The notes beneath the pieces were generated by a model. It was not told the DNA's origin. It searched no databases and worked only from the letters and a program-made list of their open reading frames with translations. From Streptomyces nigrescens (GTDB lineage Bacteria > Actinomycetota > Actinomycetes > Streptomycetales > Streptomycetaceae): a stretch of 64,000 bases of DNA. This document shows positions 25,647-33,609 of this stretch, piece by piece. The translations under genes were made by a program, and so were the position numbers. Numbering within the stretch: position 1 is the first letter of the stretch; every line of letters begins with the position of its first letter. The stretch lies in NCBI GenBank assembly GCA_024349765.1, contig AP026073.1, positions 2,108,001 to 2,172,000 of the forward strand, given 5' to 3'.

Positions 25647-27208
25647 CGGCCCACGAACCGCCGGCGGTGCACGCCGAGGGAATCGTCAAACGCTACGGCC
25701 CCACCCTCGCCCTCGACGGCGCCCGGCTGACCGTACGGCCCGCCGAGGCCCACGCCCTCGTCGGCCGCAACGGTGCCGGCAAGTCCACCCTGGTCTCCGT
25801 GCTGACCGGCCTGACCCGCCCGGACGCCGGCCGGGTCACCTTCGCCGGACGGCCCGCACCCCGCTTCGGCGACCCGGCCGGCTGGCAGCGCACGGTCGCC
25901 TGCGTCCACCAGAAGTCGATGACGGTGCCCGAACTGACCGTCGCCGAGAACCTCTTCCTGGGCCGCCTCCCGGGCGGCCGCACGCTGCGCTGGGGCGCCC
26001 TGCGGGCGCGGGCCGGCGAACTGCTCGCCACCTACGGCGTGGCGGTCGACCCGGCCGCCCGGATCCGCGAACTCGGCGTGGAGCAGCGGCAGTTCGTGGA
26101 GATCGCACGCGCCCTCTCGCACGGCGCCCGGCTGATCATCCTGGACGAGCCCACCGCCCGCCTCGACGCGGCCGGCATCGAGCGGCTCTTCGGCAAACTG
26201 CGGGCCCTGCGCGCCCAGGGAGTGGCCTTCGTGTTCATCTCGCACCACCTCCAAGAGGTCTACGAGCTGTGCGACACCGTCACCGTCCTCCGCGACGCCC
26301 GCCCCGTACTGACCGCGCCCGTCCCGGACCTCCCCAGGGACGAGCTGGTCGCGGCCATGACGGGGGAGGCGGCGGGTGCCGCGCGGCGCCCCCGGCCGGC
26401 CGCCCGCACCACGGGCGCACCGGTGCTGCGGGCCGAAGGGCTGGCGCTGCACGGCCGGTTCGGCCCGCTCGACCTGACCGTACGGGCCGGGGAGGTGGTG
26501 GGCCTCGCGGGCGCCACGGCCAGCGGGACCACCGCCGTCGGCGAGACGCTGGCCGGGCTGCGGGCCCCGGACGCCGGCCGGATCTCGGTGCGCGGCCGCC
26601 CGGTCCGCACCGGCAGCGTGCCGCACGCCCTCGCCGCCGGCATCGGCTACGTCCCCGAGGACCGGCACCGCGAGGGCCTCGTCCCCGGCCGCAGCGTCGC
26701 CGAGAACGCCACCCTCACCGTCGCCGACCAGCTGGGCCCGCTGGGGACCGTACTGCCCGCCCGGACCCGCGCGTTCGCCCGGCGGATGATCAGCGATCTG
26801 GACATCCGGACCAGCGGGCCCGGCCAGCCGGTCTCCGGGCTCTCCGGCGGCAACCAGCAGAAGGTCGTGATCGCCCGCGCGCTGGCCCGCCGGCCCGCCG
26901 TCCTGGTCGCCGTCCGGCCCACCAACGGCGTCGACGTCCGGTCCAAGGAGGCCCTGCTCGGCGTCGTGCGCCAGGTCGCGGACGACGGCAGCGGCGCCCT
27001 GATCGTCTCCGACGAACTCGACGACCTCCGGGTCTGCGACCGGGTGCTGGCCGTCTTCCACGGCCGGGTGACCGCCCACTTCCCACCCGGCTGGCGCGAC
27101 CACGACCTGGTCGCCGCCATGGAGGGCCTGACGGACGGCCGCGCCGACGAGCGGCCGGCGGGCGACCGCAGCGACGACCCGCACGGAACGGAAGGGACCG
27201 CGCCATGA
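25643..27208 (+). CDS. Sugar ABC transporter ATPase (two fused NBDs, second one degenerate)
   Basis: A 521-residue RbsA/XylG-type protein with two nucleotide-binding domains. NBD1 has an intact Walker A (GRNGAGKST, 41-49) and Walker B (ILDEPT, Asp168/Glu169), but a weak signature (LGVEQRQ). NBD2 has a good signature LSGGNQQK but lost Walker A (GATASGTTAV). Its Walker B reads VLVAVRPT, with Val424 and Arg425 in place of Asp and Glu. One composite ATP site (NBD1 Walker with NBD2 signature) should still work. It overlaps both neighbours by ATGA, so lipoprotein, ATPase and permease are translated as a coupled set. Confidence 0.9.
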   Translation: MTAHEPPAVHAEGIVKRYGPTLALDGARLTVRPAEAHALVGRNGAGKSTLVSVLTGLTRPDAGRVTFAGRPAPRFGDPAGWQRTVACVHQKSMTVPELTVAENLFLGRLPGGRTLRWGALRARAGELLATYGVAVDPAARIRELGVEQRQFVEIARALSHGARLIILDEPTARLDAAGIERLFGKLRALRAQGVAFVFISHHLQEVYELCDTVTVLRDARPVLTAPVPDLPRDELVAAMTGEAAGAARRPRPAARTTGAPVLRAEGLALHGRFGPLDLTVRAGEVVGLAGATASGTTAVGETLAGLRAPDAGRISVRGRPVRTGSVPHALAAGIGYVPEDRHREGLVPGRSVAENATLTVADQLGPLGTVLPARTRAFARRMISDLDIRTSGPGQPVSGLSGGNQQKVVIARALARRPAVLVAVRPTNGVDVRSKEALLGVVRQVADDGSGALIVSDELDDLRVCDRVLAVFHGRVTAHFPPGWRDHDLVAAMEGLTDGRADERPAGDRSDDPHGTEGTAP

Positions 27209-28239
27209 CCGAGACCGCCTCGCCGCCGGCCACCGACCTGGGCGCCACCCCGACCGTCCGGCGCCGGCCCCGGATCGACCCGGCCCGCTGGCGGGACCTC
27301 TCCCTGGTGCCGGTGATCCTCGTCCTGGGCGTCATCGGCTTCATCGTCTCGCCCGCCTTCCTCACCCAGGACAACCTCATCGGGGTCGTCCAGCAGTCCA
27401 CCGAACTCGGGCTGCTGGTGCTCGGCGAGGCGCTCGTCCTGATCAGCGGCCGGATGGACCTGTCACTGGAATCGACCATCGGGCTGGCGCCGGTGGTGGC
27501 GCTGTGGCTGGTGATGCCCGCGCACGGCGGCCGGTTCGCCGGCCTCGGGCTCTTCCCCGCCTGGACCGCGATCCCGCTGTGCCTGGCGGTGGGCGCGGCG
27601 GTCGGCGCGGTCAACGGCCTGCTGATCCTGGGGCTCAGGGTCAACGGCTTCATCGCCACCCTCGGCATGCTCACCATGCTGCGCGGCCTCCAGGTGGGCC
27701 TCTCCGAGGGCCAATCCATCGGCGACGTCCCGGAGTCCTTCGCCTATCTGGGCAAGGCCGACTGGCTGGGCGTCCCGGCCGCCGTCTGGATCTGCCTGGC
27801 GCTGTTCGCGCTCGGCGGCGCGGCCCTGGGCTACCTCCGGCACGGGCGGGCGCTGTACGCGATCGGCGGCAACCCGGAGGCCGCCCGCGCCGCCGGCATC
27901 CGCGTGGACCGGCTCACCTGGACCGTCCTCACCCTCGCCGGGGTGCTCGCCGCCTTCGCCGGCATCCTCTACACCGGCCACTACGGCGCGGTCTCCGCGA
28001 GCCAGGGCAACGGCTGGATCTTCCAGGTCTTCGCCGCCGCGGTGATCGGCGGCATCAGCCTCAAGGGCGGCCGCGGCACCCTCTTCGGCGCGCTCACCGG
28101 CGTGCTGACCCTCCAACTGGTCATCAACGTCATGACGCTGGGCGGGGTGCCGCCGCTGTGGACCCAGTTCCTCAACGGCGCGATCATCATCATCGCCCTG
28201 GTCATCTCCCGCTTCGCCAGCGGCGAGAAGCAGGACTGA
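27205..28239 (+). CDS. Sugar ABC transporter permease
   Basis: A 344-residue RbsC/XylH-type membrane protein (BPD_transp_2) with about 8-10 transmembrane helices. Family hallmarks are MDLSLESTIGLAP, GLRVNGFIATLGMLTMLRG, YAIGGNPEAARAAGIRV and VIGGISLKGGRGT. It forms the translocation path for the sugar delivered by the lipoprotein of this cluster, probably as a homodimer. The start is ATG 27205, overlapping the ATPase stop. Confidence 0.9.
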   Translation: MTETASPPATDLGATPTVRRRPRIDPARWRDLSLVPVILVLGVIGFIVSPAFLTQDNLIGVVQQSTELGLLVLGEALVLISGRMDLSLESTIGLAPVVALWLVMPAHGGRFAGLGLFPAWTAIPLCLAVGAAVGAVNGLLILGLRVNGFIATLGMLTMLRGLQVGLSEGQSIGDVPESFAYLGKADWLGVPAAVWICLALFALGGAALGYLRHGRALYAIGGNPEAARAAGIRVDRLTWTVLTLAGVLAAFAGILYTGHYGAVSASQGNGWIFQVFAAAVIGGISLKGGRGTLFGALTGVLTLQLVINVMTLGGVPPLWTQFLNGAIIIIALVISRFASGEKQD

Positions 28240-28251
28240 GGGCCGCCGCAG

Positions 28252-29280
28252 ATGCGCCAACAGCCAAGCGCATACCGCGAGTTGGGGCGCAGCGGGGTCA
28301 CCGTCCCGCCCCTGGGCCTGGGCTGCGCCCCGCTCGGCAACCTCTACCGCGCCGTCCCCGAGGAGCAGGCCCGGGCCGTCGTCCACACCGCCCTCGCGGC
28401 CGGCGCCGGCCACTTCGACACCGCACCGCACTACGGCCTCGGCCTCTCCGAGGAGCGGCTCGGCCGGGCGCTGCGCGGCCGGGACCGGGACGGCTACACC
28501 CTCTCCACCAAAGTGGGCCGCCGGCTCCGCCCGCTCGCACCGGGGGAGGAGGCGGCCGGTGAGGGCTTCGTCGACACCCCCGCCCGGGCCCGCGTCCGCG
28601 ACCTCTCCCGCGACGGCATCCACGCCACCCTCCAGGCGTCCCTGGAGCGGCTCGGCGTCGACCGCGTCGACATCGTCTACCTGCACGACGTCGAGCACCA
28701 CCTGCGCGAGGTGTACGACACCGGCTTCCCGGCCCTCGCCGAACTGCGCGCCCAAGGGATCGTGCGCGCCATCGGCTTCGGGATGAACCACAGCGACGTC
28801 CTGGCCCGGCTCGTCGACGACCTCGACGTGGACGTGGTGCTCTGCGCCGGCCGCTGGACGCTGCTGGAGCGCACCGCCCTCGACGACCTGCTGCCGGTCT
28901 GCGCCCGCCGCGGCACCTCCGTCGTCGTCGGCGGGGTCTACAACTCCGGGCTGCTCGCCGACCCGTCACCCGGCGCCCGCTACGACTACGCCCCGGCCCC
29001 GCCCGCCCTGCTGCACCGCGCCCGCCGACTCGCCGCGGTGTGCGCGGAGTTCGGGGTGCCGCTGAAGGCCGCGGCGCTGCGCTTCCCGTTCGGCCACCCG
29101 GCCGTGGCCGCCGCCGTCGTGGGCGCCGCCACCCCCGGCGAAATGGCGGAGAACGCCCGGCTCTTCACCCAGGAGATCCCCGACGCCCTGTGGCACACGC
29201 TCGTCGCCCGCGGGCTGCTCGACCCCGACCTGCCACTGCCCCTCGCCCACCGCCCCGACGACCCCGGAGCACGCCCCTGA
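28252..29280 (+). CDS. Aldo/keto reductase, probable L-fucose (aldose) 1-dehydrogenase
   Basis: A 342-residue AKR related to D-threo-aldose / L-fucose dehydrogenases. The catalytic residues are seen in HFDTAPHYGLGLSEERLG (Asp, Tyr), STKVGR (Lys) and IVYLHDVEHH (His). It would oxidise the free sugar to the 1,5-lactone with NAD(P)+. This is the first step of the oxidative fucose route, followed by the lactonase gene with which it shares a base (TGATG). Substrate by context. Confidence 0.8.
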   Translation: MRQQPSAYRELGRSGVTVPPLGLGCAPLGNLYRAVPEEQARAVVHTALAAGAGHFDTAPHYGLGLSEERLGRALRGRDRDGYTLSTKVGRRLRPLAPGEEAAGEGFVDTPARARVRDLSRDGIHATLQASLERLGVDRVDIVYLHDVEHHLREVYDTGFPALAELRAQGIVRAIGFGMNHSDVLARLVDDLDVDVVLCAGRWTLLERTALDDLLPVCARRGTSVVVGGVYNSGLLADPSPGARYDYAPAPPALLHRARRLAAVCAEFGVPLKAAALRFPFGHPAVAAAVVGAATPGEMAENARLFTQEIPDALWHTLVARGLLDPDLPLPLAHRPDDPGARP

Positions 29281-30113
29281 TGCGCATCGACGCCCACCAC
29301 CACCTGTGGGACCTCACCCGGCGCGACCAGCCGTGGATGGACGGGCCCTGGGCCGATCCGATCCGCCGCAGCTACGCGCTCGCCGACCTCGTCCCGCACC
29401 TGACCGCCCACGGCATCGACCGCACGGTGCTGGTCCAGTCGTCGTCCTCGTACGACGAGACCGCCGAACTGCTGGCGCTCGCGGCGGGGGAGGGCCCGGT
29501 CGCCGGCGTCGTCGGCTGGGCCGACCTCACCGACCCGGCGCTCCCCGGCCACCTGGCGGACCGGCCGGCCGAACTGGTCGGCCTCCGCCACCAGGTCCAG
29601 GACGAACCCGACCCGGACTGGCTCACCCGCCCCGCGGTCCTCGGCGGACTGGCCGCCCTGGCCGCCGCCGGTCTCGTCTACGACCTGCTGGTCACCCCGC
29701 GCGAACTGCCCGCCGCACTCACCGCGGCCCGGGCCCTGCCCCAGCTGTCGTTCGTCCTGGACCACGCCGCCAAACCCGCGGTGGCGACCGGGGAGTGGCA
29801 GCCCTGGGCCGGCGCGGTCGACGCGCTCGCCGGGCTGCCGAACGTCAGCTGCAAGCTGTCCGGGCTGGTCACCGAGGCCGACCGGGACGCCTGGCGGCCG
29901 CCGCAGATCCTCCCCTACGCCCGGCACGTGCTGGACGCCTTCGGTCCGGGCCGGGTGATGTTCGGCTCCGACTGGCCGGTCTGCACCCTCGCCGCCGGCT
30001 ACGGCGACGTCCTCGCGCTCGCGGAGGCCGCCACCACCGGACTCACCGCGGCCGAGCGCACGGCGGTCTTCGGCGGGACGGCGGCGCGGGTCTACGGGCT
30101 CGGGGCGCGGTAG
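29280..30113 (+). CDS. Amidohydrolase-family lactonase, probable L-fuconolactonase
   Basis: A 277-residue amidohydrolase_2 (COG3618) protein. It has the metal site DAHHHLWD at the start, LVQSSSSYDET, VLDHAAKP (metal/active-site His) and MFGSDWPVCTL (catalytic Asp). Characterised members hydrolyse L-fucono-1,5-lactone and other sugar lactones. It acts between the aldose dehydrogenase and the fuconate dehydratase in the pathway encoded here. Start ATG 29280. Confidence 0.84.
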   Translation: MRIDAHHHLWDLTRRDQPWMDGPWADPIRRSYALADLVPHLTAHGIDRTVLVQSSSSYDETAELLALAAGEGPVAGVVGWADLTDPALPGHLADRPAELVGLRHQVQDEPDPDWLTRPAVLGGLAALAAAGLVYDLLVTPRELPAALTAARALPQLSFVLDHAAKPAVATGEWQPWAGAVDALAGLPNVSCKLSGLVTEADRDAWRPPQILPYARHVLDAFGPGRVMFGSDWPVCTLAAGYGDVLALAEAATTGLTAAERTAVFGGTAARVYGLGAR

Positions 30114-30272
30114 CCGAACGGGGCGCGGCGCGGCGGCCGCAGCGGGCCGGGCCCCGCGCCGGGCCGCCGTGTCGGCGTCCGGTTTCCGCCGGCCCCGCGG
30201 CCGTCCGCGCCCGAGGATCGAGGCGTACCGCGGAGCGACGCGGTGCTCGTCCGCAGGGACGAACGAACACGC

Positions 30273-31097
30273 ATGAAGGCGACGGTGACGACGATGACCG
30301 CGACGGTGATGGCTCCCACGACCCCCAAGACGGCGACCGCGGCGGGGGAGGGCGACGACCGGCCGCTGGCGGGCAAGGTGGCCCTGGTGACCGGCGGCAG
30401 CCGCGGGATCGGGGCGGCGATCGCGCGCCGGCTGGCCGCCGGGGGCGCGGCGGTGGCCCTGACCTACCACAGCCGGCAGGACCTGGCCGACCAGGTGGTC
30501 AAGGAGATCGAGCAGGCCGGCGGGCAGGGCTGGGCGGTCCGGGCCGACGTGGCCGACGCCGAGCAGGTGTGGGCCTCGGTGGCCGGCGCCGTGGAGCGCT
30601 TCGGGCGGCTGGACATCCTGGTGAACAACGCCGGGACCGGCGTCCTCGGGCCGTTCGAGGGCATCTCCCTGGACGACGTGGACCGGGTGCTGCGCACCAA
30701 CGTCCGCGGGCCGTTCCTCGCGGCGCAGGCCGCGGCCGCGCATCTGACCGAGGGTGGGCGGATCATCTCGATCGGCAGCTGCATGGCCGAGCGGGTCGCC
30801 TTCCCCGGCGGCACCCTCTACGCCACCAGCAAGGCCGCGCTGACCGGCCTCACCAGGACCCTGGCCAGGGAACTGGGGCCGCGCGGGATCACCGCCAACC
30901 TCGTCCACCCGGGCCCGATCGACACCGACATGAACCCGGCCGACGGCGAGAGCGCGGAGTTCCAGGCCGGGCTGACCTCCCTCGGCGCCTTCGGCCAGGG
31001 CACGGACGTCGCGGAGACCGTGGCCCATCTGGCGGGCGACGGCGGGCGCTACATCACGGGCGCCTCGATCGCGGTGGACGGCGGGTTCGCGGTCTGA
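30273..31097 (+). CDS. SDR-family oxidoreductase
   Basis: A short-chain dehydrogenase of about 274 residues with an N-terminal Thr-rich extension before LAGKVALVTGGSRGIGAAIA. It has NNAG, SIGSCMAERVAFPGGTLYATSKAAL (catalytic Ser, Tyr, Lys) and a C-terminal SIAVDGGF. It resembles 3-oxoacyl-ACP-reductase-like SDRs; the substrate is unknown. It is separated from the lactonase by about 160 bases and may have its own promoter. The start is uncertain: ATG 30273 is chosen, but ATG 30294 is also possible and neither has a clear ribosome binding site. Confidence 0.78.
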   Translation: MKATVTTMTATVMAPTTPKTATAAGEGDDRPLAGKVALVTGGSRGIGAAIARRLAAGGAAVALTYHSRQDLADQVVKEIEQAGGQGWAVRADVADAEQVWASVAGAVERFGRLDILVNNAGTGVLGPFEGISLDDVDRVLRTNVRGPFLAAQAAAAHLTEGGRIISIGSCMAERVAFPGGTLYATSKAALTGLTRTLARELGPRGITANLVHPGPIDTDMNPADGESAEFQAGLTSLGAFGQGTDVAETVAHLAGDGGRYITGASIAVDGGFAV

Positions 31098-31176
31098 ACC
31101 GGGGGACGCCGGCCCGCGGCGACGGGCTGCGGTCGGCGGGCTGCGGCGGGGGACCGGGTCGCGGACGGCGGAGCGT

Positions 31177-31848
31177 TCACAGCGAGGTGCGCAGCCACTG
31201 CTCCACGCTGGCGATGTGCACCGTCGCCCAGGCCCGTGCCGCCTCCGCGTCCCGGTCGCGCAGCGCGCCGAGGATCGCCCGGTGCTCGGTGAGGGTGCGG
31301 GCCACCGCGTCCTTCTGGGTCAGCCCGCGCCAGATCCTGGCCCGGGTGGTCGGCCCGGACAGCCCGTCCAGCAGTGAGCAGAGCACGGAGTTGCCGGACG
31401 CCGCGACGATCCCGCGGTGGAACTCCAGGTCGGAGGCGACCAGGTCCTCCACGGACGGGCTCGGGCCCAGGGCGTCCAACCGGGCCTGAAGGGCGTCGAG
31501 TTCGTCGCCGCCGATCCGGCCGGCCGCCATCGCCGTGGCGGCGGGCTCCAGGATCCGGCGGACGGCGAGGAACTCCAGCACCGTGTCGTCGCGGTGGAAG
31601 TCCACCACGAAGCTCATCGCCTCCAGCAGCACCTGCGGATCGAGACTGGTGACGTAGGTGCCGTCGCCCTGGCGGACGTCCAGGATGCGGATGAGGGACA
31701 GCGCCCGGACCGCCTCGCGCAGCGAGTTGCGGGACAGCCCGAGCTCGGCCGCCAGCTCGCTCTCCTTCGGCAGCCGGTCGCCCGGCCGCAGCGCGCCGGA
31801 GACGATCATGCCCTTGATCTTCTCGATGGCCTCGTCGGTGACCGCCAT
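31177..31848 (-). CDS. FadR-subfamily GntR transcriptional regulator
   Basis: A 223-residue regulator. It has an N-terminal winged helix (about 1-70; LPKESELAAELGLSRNSLREAVRAL) and a C-terminal FCD effector domain (about 85-210; ASDLEFHRGIVAASGN and TEHRAILGALRDRD carry the metal/ligand-binding residues). FCD regulators sense sugar acids or other carboxylates, fitting a fuconate-type inducer. ATG at 31846-31848 follows GGAGGT. A longer in-frame start would lie inside the palindromic operator. The 19-bp palindrome over its ribosome binding site suggests autorepression. Confidence 0.87.
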   Translation of the reverse strand: MAVTDEAIEKIKGMIVSGALRPGDRLPKESELAAELGLSRNSLREAVRALSLIRILDVRQGDGTYVTSLDPQVLLEAMSFVVDFHRDDTVLEFLAVRRILEPAATAMAAGRIGGDELDALQARLDALGPSPSVEDLVASDLEFHRGIVAASGNSVLCSLLDGLSGPTTRARIWRGLTQKDAVARTLTEHRAILGALRDRDAEAARAWATVHIASVEQWLRTSL

Positions 31849-31857
31849 GCCGACCTC

Positions 31858-31876
31858 CCAGACATCCGATGTCTGG
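31858..31876. promoter_or_regulatory. 19-bp perfect palindrome, operator of the FadR/GntR gene
   Basis: CCAGACATC-C-GATGTCTGG has two perfect 9-base arms around one base. It starts at the edge of the GGAGGT ribosome binding site of the regulator gene. FadR-type regulators bind short palindromes of this kind. The core recurs at 22368-22377 in front of the catabolic operon. Confidence 0.75.
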
Positions 31877-31930
31877 GTCATTATGGCCCGCCGGGCCGCC
31901 CCCGACCGCCCCGGTGGCCGGGTACGACGA

Positions 31931-31955
31931 AGGGGCGGCCCCCGGGGCCGCCCCT
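31931..31955 (-). terminator. Terminator of the glycerol operon
   Basis: AGGGGCGGCCCC-C-GGGGCCGCCCCT, 12-base self-complementary arms, lies 37 bases after the glpD stop and before the regulator palindrome. Confidence 0.75.
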
Positions 31956-31991
31956 CCGCGCTTCAGCAGGTGCCGGGATGCTGACGTGGCG

Positions 31992-33596
31992 TCAGCCCTC
32001 CAGCATGTCCTTGACCTTGGCCCGGACGTCCTCGGTGTCCAGCCCGCGGATGGTCAGCGTGGTGCGGCGGCGCAGCACGTCGTCGACGGTCTTGGCCCAC
32101 TCGTTGTCCCGGGCGTAGGCGACCTGCGCCCAGATCTCCGGGGCGTCCGGGTGGATCCGCTCGGCCAGCGCCGGGTTCTCGTTCGCCAGCCGGACGATGT
32201 CGAAGGACAGCGAACCGTAGTGGGTGGCGAGGTGGCGCGCGGTCTCCGGGGCCATCCGGGGACCGGGGGTGCCGCCGTCGACGAGCAGCCGGTGGGCGAC
32301 CGCGTTCGGGTTGGCGATACCGGGCAGCGGGAGCTTCTTCGGCAGCTGCGCGATCGGCTCCATGTCGTCGGCCAGCGGCTGACCGGGCAGCGCGGCGAGC
32401 TTGTTCATCACCGTCCGGCCGATGTGCCGGAAGGTCGTCCACTTGCCGCCGGCCACCGACAGCATGCCGCCGCTGCCCTCGGTGACGACCGTCTCGCGCT
32501 TGGCCTTGGAGGTGTCACCGGGGCCGCCCGGCAGCACCCGCAGACCCGCGAAGGAGTACGTGATCAGATCCCGGGACAGCTGCTGGTCGCGGATGGAGAA
32601 GGCGGCCTCGTCCAGGATCTGGGTGACGTCCTTCTCGTTGACCGAGACGTCCGCCGGGTCGCCCTCGAACTCCTCGTCCGTGGTGCCCAGCAGCAGCATG
32701 TCCTCCCAGGGGAGGGCGAAGGTGATGCGGTACTTGTCGATCGGGGTGGCCAGCGCCGCCTTCCAGGGGGAGGTGCGCTTGAGGACCAGGTGGGCGCCCT
32801 TCGACAGCCGGATGGACGGGGCCGCGTTCGGGTCCTCCATCTTGCGCAGGTGGTCCACCCACGGCCCGGTGGCGTTGAGCACCAGGCGCGCGTTGACCCC
32901 GAACTCCTGGCCGTCCGTACGGTCCTTGAGCTCGGCGCCGGTGACCCGGCCCTGGGTGAAGCGCAGCCCGGTGACCTCGGCGTGGTTGAGGACCGTGGCG
33001 CCGGCCGCGACCGCCGCGCGGACGGTCATCAGCGCCATCCGGGAGTCGTTCATCTGGTCGTCGCCGTACACGGCCACGGCCTTGAGGTTCTCCGTGCGCA
33101 GCTCCGGCACGTCCCGCTGTGCCTTGGCCGCGGATATCACGTGGCCGACGCCGTCGCCGAACGCGGACAGCGCGGAGTAGGCGAAGACGCCCGCGCCGAG
33201 CTTGGCCGCGCCGTGCGGGCCGCCCTTGTACACCGGCAGGTAGAAGGTGAGGGGGTTGGAGAGGTGCGGTGCGACGTCGCGGGACACCGCACGCCGCTCG
33301 AAGTGGTTCTCCGCCACCAGCTTGACCGCACCGGTCTGCAGGTAGCGCAGACCGCCGTGCAGCAGCTTGGAGGAGGCGGAGGAGGTGGCGCCGGCGAAGT
33401 CGCCGGCGTCCACCAGGGCCACCCGCAGTCCGGCCTGTGCGGCGTGCCAGGCGGTGGAGATGCCCAGGATGCCGCCACCGATCACCAGGAGGTCATAGGT
33501 CGCCTTGGAAAGCTGCTCCCGAGTCTCGGCGCGGCTCGGGTTCGAACCGTTGGCCGGGTGCGTCCCGAGGGCCGGGACGCTCTGCAGGGTGCTCAT
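31992..33596 (-). CDS. glpD: Aerobic glycerol-3-phosphate dehydrogenase GlpD
   Basis: A 534-residue FAD enzyme of the inner membrane face that oxidises glycerol-3-phosphate to dihydroxyacetone phosphate and passes electrons to quinone. The dinucleotide motif VIGGGILGIS starts near residue 38. LLHGGLRYLQ, NATGPWVDHL, KGAHLVLKR and VAGGKWTTFR are family signatures. ATG at 33594-33596 follows GAGGAGCACAAC. It is the last gene of glpF-glpK-glpD, starting 13 bases after glpK. Confidence 0.95.
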   Translation of the reverse strand: MSTLQSVPALGTHPANGSNPSRAETREQLSKATYDLLVIGGGILGISTAWHAAQAGLRVALVDAGDFAGATSSASSKLLHGGLRYLQTGAVKLVAENHFERRAVSRDVAPHLSNPLTFYLPVYKGGPHGAAKLGAGVFAYSALSAFGDGVGHVISAAKAQRDVPELRTENLKAVAVYGDDQMNDSRMALMTVRAAVAAGATVLNHAEVTGLRFTQGRVTGAELKDRTDGQEFGVNARLVLNATGPWVDHLRKMEDPNAAPSIRLSKGAHLVLKRTSPWKAALATPIDKYRITFALPWEDMLLLGTTDEEFEGDPADVSVNEKDVTQILDEAAFSIRDQQLSRDLITYSFAGLRVLPGGPGDTSKAKRETVVTEGSGGMLSVAGGKWTTFRHIGRTVMNKLAALPGQPLADDMEPIAQLPKKLPLPGIANPNAVAHRLLVDGGTPGPRMAPETARHLATHYGSLSFDIVRLANENPALAERIHPDAPEIWAQVAYARDNEWAKTVDDVLRRRTTLTIRGLDTEDVRAKVKDMLEG

Positions 33597-33609
33597 GTTG
33601 TGCTCCTCG

